A model generated the notes under the pieces. The model saw nothing but the letters and a program-made list of their open reading frames with translations. It did not search any database and was not told the origin of the DNA. A DNA stretch of 12,063 nt from an uncultured Oscillospiraceae bacterium (GTDB lineage: Bacteria; Bacillota; Clostridia; Oscillospirales; Oscillospiraceae). The stretch covers positions 1 to 12,063 of the forward strand of contig CAKTED010000020.1 in assembly GCA_934546725.1 (NCBI GenBank), in the 5' to 3' direction. The stretch's first letter is position 1. Every line of letters starts with the position of its first letter. Positions 6,855-12,063 of this stretch are shown here, one piece after another. A program made the translations under genes and the position numbers.

Positions 6855-7828
6855 CAGTTCTGGCGGAGGATATGCTCGCCGTGTATGAGCGGGTAGCGGA
6901 TAAGTCCGCAGCCGTTCAGATCTTCGCGGTGCATGTCAACGGCGGTGATCTGGCGGTTATTGTAGGTACTGTAATAGTATATTCCGCGGCTTGCATTGCA
7001 GCAGGAGGTATAGAGCGTTATTTCATATTTCCCGTCCGCGACCTCGCAGCAGCCGCGCTGCTGCTCCACGGAACCGAGAATGTGGAAAAACTGGCTCACG
7101 CTCTCCTCCTCGGAGTCGCCGGAGACGGAGTTGAGCCGCATGAAGGCCACTCTCGCAAAGCGCGAAGTGGAGGAAAGGTCGCCGGGGAGACCGAGCGCGC
7201 CCATTCCGCGGCTGTACGCCGTAAGCTCAATGGCGGAGGAAAAGCGGTTTTCCGGCTGTCTCGGGGAAAGACCCATGTACCGGTTGAGCATGAAAAGCTG
7301 CTGGGGAAATGGCGGGTTATTCGTGAGCACTCCGGCCGGATCATCGTAAACGTGCAGACCGTCGCTCATGGATTCGATAACAACGGCCTCGTCCTTATCG
7401 GCCAGCAGCCAGTGGAGCTGCGCCGCCGGGAGCTGCCCGCTGAAGGGCGTTCCGACGAGGTTCACTTTTTCGAGCAGTGCGCGCGCCTGCTTTACCGAGG
7501 CGCACTGCCGCAGCAGCCACGGAATAAACTCGAACTGCGCAACGTTTACGCAGCCTTCCTTCGGCTCGGCATATGCGGCGTTGCCGACGAAGTTCAGTCC
7601 GGCCATGCCGAGACCGTTTTCGTTTATGGCATCGTAATACAGCGGGTATCCGTCCGCGACATGCGCCATGCCGATTATTGCGAAGCTTTCGGCGGCGGCT
7701 CCCGCATGGCGAAAGTCGATGGGGAAGGCGCGGGGAGTAATGACCACCTCTTCGCCGTAGGAAAATTCATAGTCAAGGGTCCTGCCAAAGTAAAAATCAC
7801 GGGTCTTATACGTTGCGGCGGTACACAT
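6854..7828 (-). CDS. bsh: Bile salt hydrolase (choloylglycine hydrolase, Ntn family)
   Basis: The enzyme hydrolyses the amide bond of glycine- or taurine-conjugated bile acids, the first step of bile acid transformation in the gut. The start is the ATG at 7828: GGAGG (7838-7842) is 9 bases away, while an ATG at 7837 abuts that site with no spacer. This start gives M-C-T-A, so Cys2 is exposed as the N-terminal nucleophile once Met is removed. The 324 residues have no signal peptide, so the enzyme is cytosolic. By eye alignment with the Clostridium perfringens enzyme, Arg16, Asp19, Asn79 (GLNF), Asn170 (LTNN) and Arg223 (TSRFARV) occupy its active-site positions R18, D21, N82, N175 and R228. 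Asn79 favours bile salt hydrolase over penicillin V acylase, which has Tyr there. Ser-Arg-Gly (206-208) lies in the loop linked to taurine preference. It has its own promoter and is convergent with recN. Confidence 0.93.
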   Translation of the reverse strand: MCTAATYKTRDFYFGRTLDYEFSYGEEVVITPRAFPIDFRHAGAAAESFAIIGMAHVADGYPLYYDAINENGLGMAGLNFVGNAAYAEPKEGCVNVAQFEFIPWLLRQCASVKQARALLEKVNLVGTPFSGQLPAAQLHWLLADKDEAVVIESMSDGLHVYDDPAGVLTNNPPFPQQLFMLNRYMGLSPRQPENRFSSAIELTAYSRGMGALGLPGDLSSTSRFARVAFMRLNSVSGDSEEESVSQFFHILGSVEQQRGCCEVADGKYEITLYTSCCNASRGIYYYSTYNNRQITAVDMHREDLNGCGLIRYPLIHGEHILRQN

Positions 7829-7837
7829 CTGCCTCAT

Positions 7838-7842
7838 CCTCC
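7838..7842 (-). promoter_or_regulatory. Ribosome binding site deciding the bile salt hydrolase start
   Basis: GGAGG on the minus strand directly abuts the ATG at 7837 but is 9 bases from the ATG at 7828. Only the second is usable for initiation, and it places the catalytic Cys at position 2, as this family requires. Confidence 0.85.
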
Positions 7843-7871
7843 GTTATCATTATGCGCCGGGTCATGGCGTA

Positions 7872-7900
7872 ATATTATCACAGAGACGTATATTGCGCAA
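7872..7900 (-). promoter_or_regulatory. Sigma-A promoter of the bile salt hydrolase gene
   Basis: On the minus strand TTGCGC (7895-7900) is followed after 17 bases by TAATAT (7872-7877). The -10 is preceded by TGA, an extended -10 element. The predicted start is near 7865, giving a leader of about 37 bases that contains the GGAGG site. This is a motif match with good geometry. Confidence 0.7.
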
Positions 7901-7968
7901 GCACGGATGTTTGCGGGCCGTCCGCGCATTTTCGACAGAAAAGCAGAAAACATGTCAGAAAAAACCTC

Positions 7969-7997
7969 TTGAAATATGAGAGAAAATGGAGTATATT
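7969..7997 (+). promoter_or_regulatory. Sigma-A promoter of the radical SAM/DUF4130 cassette
   Basis: TTGAAA (7969-7974, 5 of 6 consensus) and TATATT (7992-7997, 5 of 6) are separated by exactly 17 bases. The predicted transcription start, near 8004, falls inside the LexA-type box at 8001-8014, so repressor binding would block initiation. Confidence 0.75.
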
Positions 7998-8000
7998 ATA

Positions 8001-8014
8001 TGAACAAATGTTCG
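8001..8014 (+). promoter_or_regulatory. LexA-type SOS box at the transcription start of the radical SAM cassette
   Basis: TGAACAAATGTTCG contains the full GAAC-N4-GTTC core (8002-8013). Its central AAAT also satisfies the RNRY part of the Bacillus subtilis consensus CGAAC-RNRY-GTTYG, with only the first flanking base differing. It begins 4 bases after the -10 element. A fixed 8-base core is expected about once per 65 kb of random sequence, and its placement exactly over the predicted transcription start makes chance less likely. lexA itself is not in the window, and Clostridia vary in LexA specificity, so binding is inferred. Confidence 0.7.
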
Positions 8015-8069
8015 ATAAACTGCCGGGCATTTTTTGAGATATTACCTGCATTTCTACGGGAAATGATAT

Positions 8070-8074
8070 GGAGG
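8070..8074 (+). promoter_or_regulatory. Ribosome binding site deciding the GTG start of the radical SAM gene
   Basis: GGAGG overlaps the in-frame ATG at 8068 and lies 8 bases before the GTG at 8083. The spacing selects the GTG; the ATG has only a weak GGGA before it. Confidence 0.75.
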
Positions 8075-8082
8075 CGGAGCCG

Positions 8083-9375
8083 GTGACGGTTGAAGAAAAG
8101 CTTGTTATTCTTGCCGATGCGGCGAAATATGACGCTGCGTGTACGTCCAGCGGAGCGCAGCGCGGGGGAAAGGGGGGCAGTCTCGGCAGCGCGTCGTCGG
8201 CAGGCTGCTGCCACAGCTTTGCGGCGGACGGGCGCTGCATCAGCCTTTTGAAGGTGCTTATGAGCAATGCCTGCGCCTGTGACTGCTCATACTGCGTGAA
8301 CCGCCGGTCAAACGACGTTCGCCGCGCAACGTTCTCGCCGCGCGAGCTTGCCGACCTTACGATAAGCTTTTACCGGCGCAACTATATAGAGGGCCTGTTC
8401 ATAAGCTCTGCCGTGATCGGAAACGCGGACTATACGACGGAGCGCATGATCGAGTGCCTTCGCATACTGCGGGAGGAGTATCACTTTCGCGGCTATATCC
8501 ACGCCAAGGCCATACCGGGCACGGACGGGAGGCTTTTAACGCGCCTTGGTTACCTGGCGGACAGGATGAGCGTAAATATAGAGCTGCCGTCCGAAAAAAG
8601 TCTGAGGCTCCTTGCGCCGGATAAGACGAAGGAGGCCATCCTTGCGCCCATGGGGCAGCTGCGCGAGCAGATAGCGGAGAACCGGGAGGATCTTGCGCTG
8701 TATCGCTCAACGCCGGAGTTCGTCCCGGCGGGGCAGAGCACGCAGATGATAATCGGCGCCACGCCGGAGACGGATCTGAAAATACTGCGCCTGACGGAGG
8801 GGCTGTATAAAAAATATTCGCTCAAAAGGGTTTTCTTCTCGGCCTACGTCCCTGTCGTTGAAAGCAGCAGTCTGCCGAGTCTGCGCACGAAGCCGCCGCT
8901 GCTGAGGGAGCACAGGCTGTATCAGGCGGACTGGCTTCTGCGCTTTTACGGCTTTTCAGCCTCGGAGCTGCTGGATGAGCGGCACCCGAGCTTTGACGCG
9001 CGGCTGGATCCGAAGTGCTGCTGGGCGCTGAATCACCCGGAATTTTTCCCGGTGGAGGTGAACCGGGCGGATTATGAGGCGCTGCTGCGCGTTCCGGGCG
9101 TGGGAGTAAAGAGCGCGCGGCGGATAATTGCGGCGCGAAGGGCCGGAAGCCTCGGCTTTGAGGATATGAAAAAGCTCGGCGTGGTCATGAAGCGCGCGCA
9201 GTATTTCGTTACCTGCCGGGGCAGAAGACTGGAGGGGCTGAGCCTGCGCAGAGAATATGTCATGCGCTCGCTCATATCGGAGGAGATGGCGCGGCGGCTC
9301 GATATACCGGAGCCGGAGCAGCTTTCGCTATTCAGCAGTGAGGAGTATGCAAGGTGCTTAACAGGACAAATGTGA
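8083..9375 (+). CDS. Radical SAM protein with C-terminal helix-hairpin-helix, putative DNA modification/repair (TIGR03916-like)
   Basis: I place this 430-residue protein in the family named 'putative DNA modification/repair radical SAM protein'. Its reaction is unknown. The GTG start at 8083 has GGAGG 8 bases upstream and gives MTVEEKLVILADAAKYDAACTSSG, the usual family N-terminus. A Cys-rich segment (Cys20, Cys42, Cys43, Cys52) precedes the radical SAM cluster motif Cys64-x3-Cys68-x2-Cys71 in NACACDCSYCVNR, which should hold a SAM-binding 4Fe-4S cluster; Cys66 is extra. A TIM-barrel follows, including NIELPSE and the conserved PAGQSTQMIIGA (215-226). Near the C-terminus VPGVGVKSARRII (337-349) is a helix-hairpin-helix, a sequence-independent DNA-binding motif. 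The gene overlaps its partner by 22 bases and is driven by an SOS-box promoter. The family assignment is strong; a repair role is inference from the motif, the partner and the SOS box. Confidence 0.9.
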   Translation: MTVEEKLVILADAAKYDAACTSSGAQRGGKGGSLGSASSAGCCHSFAADGRCISLLKVLMSNACACDCSYCVNRRSNDVRRATFSPRELADLTISFYRRNYIEGLFISSAVIGNADYTTERMIECLRILREEYHFRGYIHAKAIPGTDGRLLTRLGYLADRMSVNIELPSEKSLRLLAPDKTKEAILAPMGQLREQIAENREDLALYRSTPEFVPAGQSTQMIIGATPETDLKILRLTEGLYKKYSLKRVFFSAYVPVVESSSLPSLRTKPPLLREHRLYQADWLLRFYGFSASELLDERHPSFDARLDPKCCWALNHPEFFPVEVNRADYEALLRVPGVGVKSARRIIAARRAGSLGFEDMKKLGVVMKRAQYFVTCRGRRLEGLSLRREYVMRSLISEEMARRLDIPEPEQLSLFSSEEYARCLTGQM

Positions 9376-10175
9376 TATATGTTTATGACGGCAGCTTCGA
9401 CGGAATGATATGCTGCATTTTTGACGCGGTCTACCGGGGCGAGCGGCCTGAGGCCATCTGTCCGGAGGGAGAGGAGCAGGTGAGCCTTTTTGAAACGCAC
9501 CGCGTGGAGACGGATGAGGCGCGCGCCGGACGCGTGAAGCGGGCGATAAGGGAAAAAATATCGGGCAACGCGCTGCATTTTGTGAAAAAATCGTTTCTGA
9601 CGGAGCTTGAAAACCGGGAGCTTCTCATTCTCGACTTTGTGCTCGACGGGCTGAAGCGCGGCTGGAAGGCGATGAGCGACCTGACCGGTCCGCTGATGGA
9701 GCCGCTTTATAAGGCGGTGCGCGCGCTCGATAACGAGGTGGAAAATTATAAGGGCTTCGTGCGCTTTTCGGAGCTGGGCGGCGTTCTCGTGGCGGTAATA
9801 GAGCCGAAAAATTACGTTCTCCCCATGCTTATGGGCCACTTCTGCTCGAGATATCACGACGAGGCGCTGATGATATATGACAAGACCCACCACATGGTTC
9901 TGCTCGGGCAGAACGGCAAGGGCAAAATCGCGTATCTTGAGGACTTTCAGCCCGCCGATGCGGACGAAAATGAGCTTTCCATGCGCCGGATGTGGAAGAG
10001 CTTTTATGATACGATCGCGATAAAGGAGCGATATAATCCGCGCTGCCGCATGGGGCATATGCCGAAGCGCTACTGGGCGCAGATGACGGAATTTATGGAA
10101 AGCGGGTGCGCCGGGTCTCCGGGAAGAGTATCCGGCAGTGCTGGTCAGGCTCTCGGGGGCTGTGCAGGCTTATGA
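9354..10175 (+). CDS. DUF4130 / TIGR03915-like protein, partner of the radical SAM protein
   Basis: This 273-residue protein belongs to the family called 'probable DNA metabolism protein', which as I recall is found next to the radical SAM protein above. In some genomes it is fused to a uracil-DNA-glycosylase-like region; here that region is absent. The start is a GTG at 9354 with GAGGAG (9340-9345) 8 bases upstream, inside the preceding gene; a second GTG at 9372 is the alternative. Landmarks in order are VIYVYDGSFDGMICCIF (7-23), LDNEVENYKGFVRFSEL (125-141), PKNYVLPMLMGHFCSRY (151-167), IYDKTHHM (174-181), and a highly conserved-looking MWKSFYDTIAIKERYNPR then MGHMPKRYW (213-241). It is soluble, with no membrane segment. 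After MTEF (247) a 26-residue Gly/Ser/Ala-rich tail runs into the terminator; it does not look conserved. Its molecular function is unknown. Confidence 0.88.
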   Translation: MLNRTNVIYVYDGSFDGMICCIFDAVYRGERPEAICPEGEEQVSLFETHRVETDEARAGRVKRAIREKISGNALHFVKKSFLTELENRELLILDFVLDGLKRGWKAMSDLTGPLMEPLYKAVRALDNEVENYKGFVRFSELGGVLVAVIEPKNYVLPMLMGHFCSRYHDEALMIYDKTHHMVLLGQNGKGKIAYLEDFQPADADENELSMRRMWKSFYDTIAIKERYNPRCRMGHMPKRYWAQMTEFMESGCAGSPGRVSGSAGQALGGCAGL

Positions 10176-10220
10176 AAAGAGCCCCGCATCGATAGATTTA
10201 TCGATGCGGGGCTCTGCGTT
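10174..10220. terminator. Bidirectional terminator, perfect 16-bp hairpin
   Basis: GAGCCCCGCATCGATA (10179-10194) pairs perfectly with TATCGATGCGGGGCTC (10199-10214) around a GATT loop. On the minus strand the stem is followed by TTTTCAT, so it ends the gene at 10232-10876. On the plus strand only TGCGTTGTT follows, which is weaker, but the very stable stem starts 3 bases after the stop of the DUF4130 gene and probably ends that transcript too. Confidence 0.85.
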
Positions 10221-10231
10221 GTTCGAAACGT

Positions 10232-10876
10232 TTATTTACTAAGCTCCTTAAGGACGCTGCGCGCCTTTGCGAGAAGGTCGGCGTGCTCGGCGACGTATTC
10301 GTCATAAACGTCGTCAAGAAAACCCTGCGAATAGTCGGAATACTGCTCATCCTCGGCGCTCAGCGGGAGAACGGGGGAATCGTTCGTTGCGGAATAGAAG
10401 CCCGGCATGGCGGAAAGCTCCGCAGAATCGGAAAAATATCCGAGTGAATTGAAGCATTTGCGGAAGCCGTCGTCAAGGATGAAGACCATGCTGTTCTGAT
10501 CGTGCAGGTAGCTGTAAAGGCGGTATTCACCATAGGCGGACATGGCATCGTCCCCGCAGGCAAGGTCTACGATCTTTACGTCAACGCTGCGGTTCTTACC
10601 GGTTTCGGGCAGCGCGTCCTCAAGCAGACGGGCGAGACGGTCGCAGCTGTCCTGATCCTCGGCGCCGTAGTGCGCGTAGACCACGGTCCAGTCATAGCTT
10701 GAGCGCGTGGCAAGGCCGACGAGGATCATGATAAGGATGCTTATTCCGAAAACGGCGGCGATAAAATACCATTTGTAGTGGAACCAGAAGGTGTTCGTGA
10801 GCCAGCTTTCAAAGCCCGCATGGCCGCGGCCAGGTTCGGCGTCATTCACTGCGGACAGGCTTTTTTCTTCATCCAT
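10232..10876 (-). CDS. Single-pass membrane protein of unknown function
   Basis: This 214-residue protein is one I do not recognise by function. The start is the ATG at 10876: GGAG (10885-10888) is 8 bases from it but only 2 bases from the ATG at 10882. The first ~28 residues are acidic and polar (MDEEKSLSAVNDAEPG) and presumably cytoplasmic. FWFHYKWYFIAAVF leads into one hydrophobic helix at about 38-56 (IAAVFGISILIMILVGLA). The aromatic YKW before the helix recurs, as I recall, in small membrane proteins of Ruminococcaceae. The rest, about 155 residues, is acidic and soluble, with alternating strand and helix (WTVVYAHYG, VDVKIVDLACGDD, SMVFILDDGF), ending in a helix (ADLLAKARSVLKELSK). There is no lipobox. 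It is monocistronic, with a near-perfect promoter and a perfect terminator, which suggests steady expression. Confidence 0.75.
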   Translation of the reverse strand: MDEEKSLSAVNDAEPGRGHAGFESWLTNTFWFHYKWYFIAAVFGISILIMILVGLATRSSYDWTVVYAHYGAEDQDSCDRLARLLEDALPETGKNRSVDVKIVDLACGDDAMSAYGEYRLYSYLHDQNSMVFILDDGFRKCFNSLGYFSDSAELSAMPGFYSATNDSPVLPLSAEDEQYSDYSQGFLDDVYDEYVAEHADLLAKARSVLKELSK

Positions 10877-10884
10877 GTTCATCG

Positions 10885-10888
10885 CTCC
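10885..10888 (-). promoter_or_regulatory. Ribosome binding site deciding the start of the membrane protein gene
   Basis: AAGGAG on the minus strand ends 2 bases before the ATG at 10882 and 8 bases before the ATG at 10876. Only the latter spacing is usual. Confidence 0.7.
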
Positions 10889-10936
10889 TTTATGCAGACA
10901 GGGGCCTTTTCGGCAGACCGTATATCGTCATGCCAC

Positions 10937-10965
10937 ATTATACCACGGCCGATATGTCCCGTCAA
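10937..10965 (-). promoter_or_regulatory. Strong sigma-A promoter of the membrane protein gene
   Basis: On the minus strand TTGACG (10960-10965, 5 of 6) is followed after exactly 17 bases by a perfect TATAAT (10937-10942). The transcription start would be near 10930, giving a leader of about 55 bases. This is the best consensus promoter in the window. It lies just after the stop of the kinase gene, so the membrane protein gene has its own transcription even if read-through occurs. Confidence 0.85.
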
Positions 10966-10979
10966 CGAAAATGCGTTTT

Positions 10980-11495
10980 TCAGAACATGCAGCGCGGAGC
11001 GTCGGCATTTATTATGCGCAGTATGCCGTCCACAACGTGGGCGCGGCTCACCCTCGTCGTATCAAGCGCTGTGGAGCCGGGGAGCGGATAATATTCAAGA
11101 TATTTTACGGCGCGCTCCTTATCGTTCCCACTGCCGCCGCGAGAGTCAATTCTGCGCGCAAGCTCCTCGGGAGAACAGATCAGCGCAATGTCGAAAAGCG
11201 TGAAGTCGAGGTCCGAGAGCGCGGAGAAAATATCCTCGCGTGCCTCGGGCGTATTAAGCACCCACGAAAAAATTACGCTTTCAAAGCGCGAGCACAGGAG
11301 AAAGCTGCGCAGCAGGTGAACGATGTTGTCCACGACGAGCTTTTTCGTTTCGTCGCAGACGTCATAGTGCCCGCCCTGCTCCCAGCACCAGTCGCCGTCA
11401 AGCATTACGCTATGCGGTAAAACGTCAAGAAGCCCGCGTGCGGCGGTGGTTTTGCCGACGCCCATGGGGCCGGAGATGATTATGAGCTGCTTCAT
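10980..11495 (-). CDS. P-loop nucleotide-binding protein / small-molecule kinase-like ATPase
   Basis: A 171-residue P-loop protein of the AAA_33 / shikimate- and gluconate-kinase-like type; the substrate is unknown. The N-terminal strand LIIISG leads into Walker A GPMGVGKTT (9-17). LDGDWCW (32-38) sits where kinases of this fold bind their phosphate acceptor. FESVIFSWVL (71-80) occupies the Walker B strand position. CSPEELARRIDSRGGSG (108-122) looks like the arginine-bearing lid, and a final helix GILRIINAD closes the fold. Similar stand-alone 'AAA family ATPase' proteins with the same GDWCW motif are common in Firmicutes. A GGAGG-like site lies 4 bases before the ATG, a short spacing. It begins 15 bases after the dihydrouridine synthase gene, so the two are probably co-transcribed. 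No hairpin terminator was found after it. The fold is sure; the role is open. Confidence 0.8.
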   Translation of the reverse strand: MKQLIIISGPMGVGKTTAARGLLDVLPHSVMLDGDWCWEQGGHYDVCDETKKLVVDNIVHLLRSFLLCSRFESVIFSWVLNTPEAREDIFSALSDLDFTLFDIALICSPEELARRIDSRGGSGNDKERAVKYLEYYPLPGSTALDTTRVSRAHVVDGILRIINADAPRCMF

Positions 11496-11510
11496 ATGGC
11501 CTCCTCTTCC

Positions 11511-12063
11511 TTACGCGTCCCTGAGCGGGAGCGCGAATATATCGTTTACCGCGTCCCGGTATGCTGCGGCGCTGCCTGCCTTGCGGATACGCTTTGTGAA
11601 TTTTTCGCTGTCCTCAAATATGCCGCCCATATATGACCAGAGCTCCTTCATGTGGCAGAGAAGCGCGTTTTCGCTGTGGAGCGAGGCGCGGTAGCCCTCG
11701 AAGAGCTCGTCGTGAAAGTCTCGAAATGTCTGCTTTTCCGGCATCGAGCCGCCGCGAAGCAGCATTATGAGCGCCGGATTGCGGATAAGCCCCCTGCCGG
11801 GCATTACAGCCGGCATATCGGGCAGTATTTTTAATACTCCCGCGAGGTCGGAGGCAAAAAATATGTCGCCGTTATAGCATTTCGGCGCTTTGATCTCCGG
11901 CCAGAAGCGGGCAAGCTCTTCCGGACGCGCGGGGAGACGGTAAAAATCCTTCTGTACGCGCGCGTGAACCGTAAGCTCCACGAGAGGGTACCTGTTATCT
12001 ATCTCCAGAATGCGGCCAAATTCGTCGGCGGAAACTACTCCAAGCCGCGTTTTGACCGATATT
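11511..12063 (-). CDS. dus: tRNA-dihydrouridine synthase, C-terminal part (5' end outside window)
   Basis: Dus enzymes reduce uridines in the D-loop of tRNA to dihydrouridine, using FMN and NAD(P)H. The frame is open through the right edge; an internal GTG at 11981 is not the start, because the upstream residues also match the family. About 183 residues are visible. In order these are ISVKTRLG with the FMN-contacting lysine, an ILEIDNRYPLVELTVHARVQKDFY stretch whose VHAR histidine binds FMN, the YNGDIF loop, and VMPGRGLIRNP (phosphate-binding GRG). The C-terminal helical tRNA-binding domain includes FHDELFEGY and LCHMKELWSYMG. The catalytic cysteine lies in the missing N-terminal part and cannot be checked. 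The HARVQKDFY version is the form I associate with Firmicutes Dus proteins rather than DusA. The subclass cannot be fixed from this fragment. It is the upstream gene of the pair with the P-loop kinase. Confidence 0.93.
   Translation of the reverse strand, partial: ISVKTRLGVVSADEFGRILEIDNRYPLVELTVHARVQKDFYRLPARPEELARFWPEIKAPKCYNGDIFFASDLAGVLKILPDMPAVMPGRGLIRNPALIMLLRGGSMPEKQTFRDFHDELFEGYRASLHSENALLCHMKELWSYMGGIFEDSEKFTKRIRKAGSAAAYRDAVNDIFALPLRDA

Larger units (their letters stand above)
7843..8082. other. Divergent regulatory region between bsh and the radical SAM gene
   Basis: This 240-base region is AT-rich and holds two well-formed promoters pointing outward: bsh (7872-7900, minus) and the radical SAM gene (7969-7997, plus). 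A LexA-type box lies at 8001-8014. The two -35 elements are about 68 bases apart, so one repressor on the box would not directly cover the bsh promoter. The plus-strand leader of roughly 80 bases shows no strong hairpin. Confidence 0.7.

Noticed and set aside
6854..7828. Penicillin V acylase as the identity of the Ntn hydrolase
   Set aside because: Asn79 occupies the position that is Tyr in penicillin V acylases, and the GLNF, LTNNPPF and LGLPGD stretches match bile salt hydrolases.
6872..7972. A 366-codon plus-strand open frame opposite the bile salt hydrolase gene
   Set aside because: The minus strand encodes a complete bile salt hydrolase with all active-site residues, a promoter and a ribosome binding site. 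The plus frame has no motif and crosses the bsh promoter.
9072..10058. A 328-codon minus-strand open frame opposite the radical SAM and DUF4130 genes
   Set aside because: It spans two overlapping recognisable genes and has no family features of its own.
9354..10175. Uracil-DNA-glycosylase domain fused to the DUF4130 protein
   Set aside because: The protein ends soon after the MPKRYW block; no GQDPY-like or other glycosylase motif follows.

Overview
The window looks like chromosomal DNA from a gut-associated member of the Clostridia (Oscillospiraceae-like). The sequence is moderately GC-rich by eye. It carries the Firmicutes gene order dxs-tlyA-nadK-argR-recN, a bile salt hydrolase, sigma-A type promoters with 17-base spacers, GGAGG-type ribosome binding sites, and a Bacillus/Clostridia-type LexA box. 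All of this is inferred from gene content, since no rRNA or other phylogenetic marker RNA is present.

Layout. Positions 3-284 hold the 3' end of an unrecognised plus-strand gene, closed by a strong hairpin terminator. A small membrane-anchored protein gene (321-803, minus) converges on it. After a 221-base divergent spacer comes the plus-strand housekeeping operon 1025-6795: dxs (isoprenoid precursor synthesis), tlyA (rRNA 2'-O-methyltransferase), nadK (NADP synthesis), argR (arginine repressor, TTG start) and recN (double-strand break repair). The first three genes overlap by ATGA junctions. A bidirectional terminator separates recN from a convergent bile salt hydrolase gene (6854-7828, minus) whose ribosome binding site places the nucleophile at Cys2.

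The most interesting part is 7969-10175. It is a two-gene cassette: a radical SAM protein with a C-terminal helix-hairpin-helix motif, followed with a 22-base overlap by a DUF4130-type 'DNA metabolism' protein. These families (TIGR03916 and TIGR03915 as I recall them) are known to occur as pairs, and in other genomes the second partner can be fused to a uracil-DNA-glycosylase-like region. Their chemistry is unknown. Here the pair sits behind a near-consensus promoter whose transcription start is covered by a LexA-type SOS box (GAAC-N4-GTTC, 8002-8013). This suggests the cassette is DNA-damage inducible, independent support for a repair or DNA-modification role.

The right end is on the minus strand. 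It holds the C-terminal part of a tRNA-dihydrouridine synthase running off the window, a closely following P-loop kinase of unknown substrate, and then, behind its own excellent promoter, a single-pass membrane protein of unknown function. That last gene ends at a perfect 16-bp hairpin shared with the radical SAM cassette. There are no tRNAs, rRNAs, insertion sequences, prophage genes or CRISPR arrays that I can see, and no gene-free stretch exceeds 300 bases.
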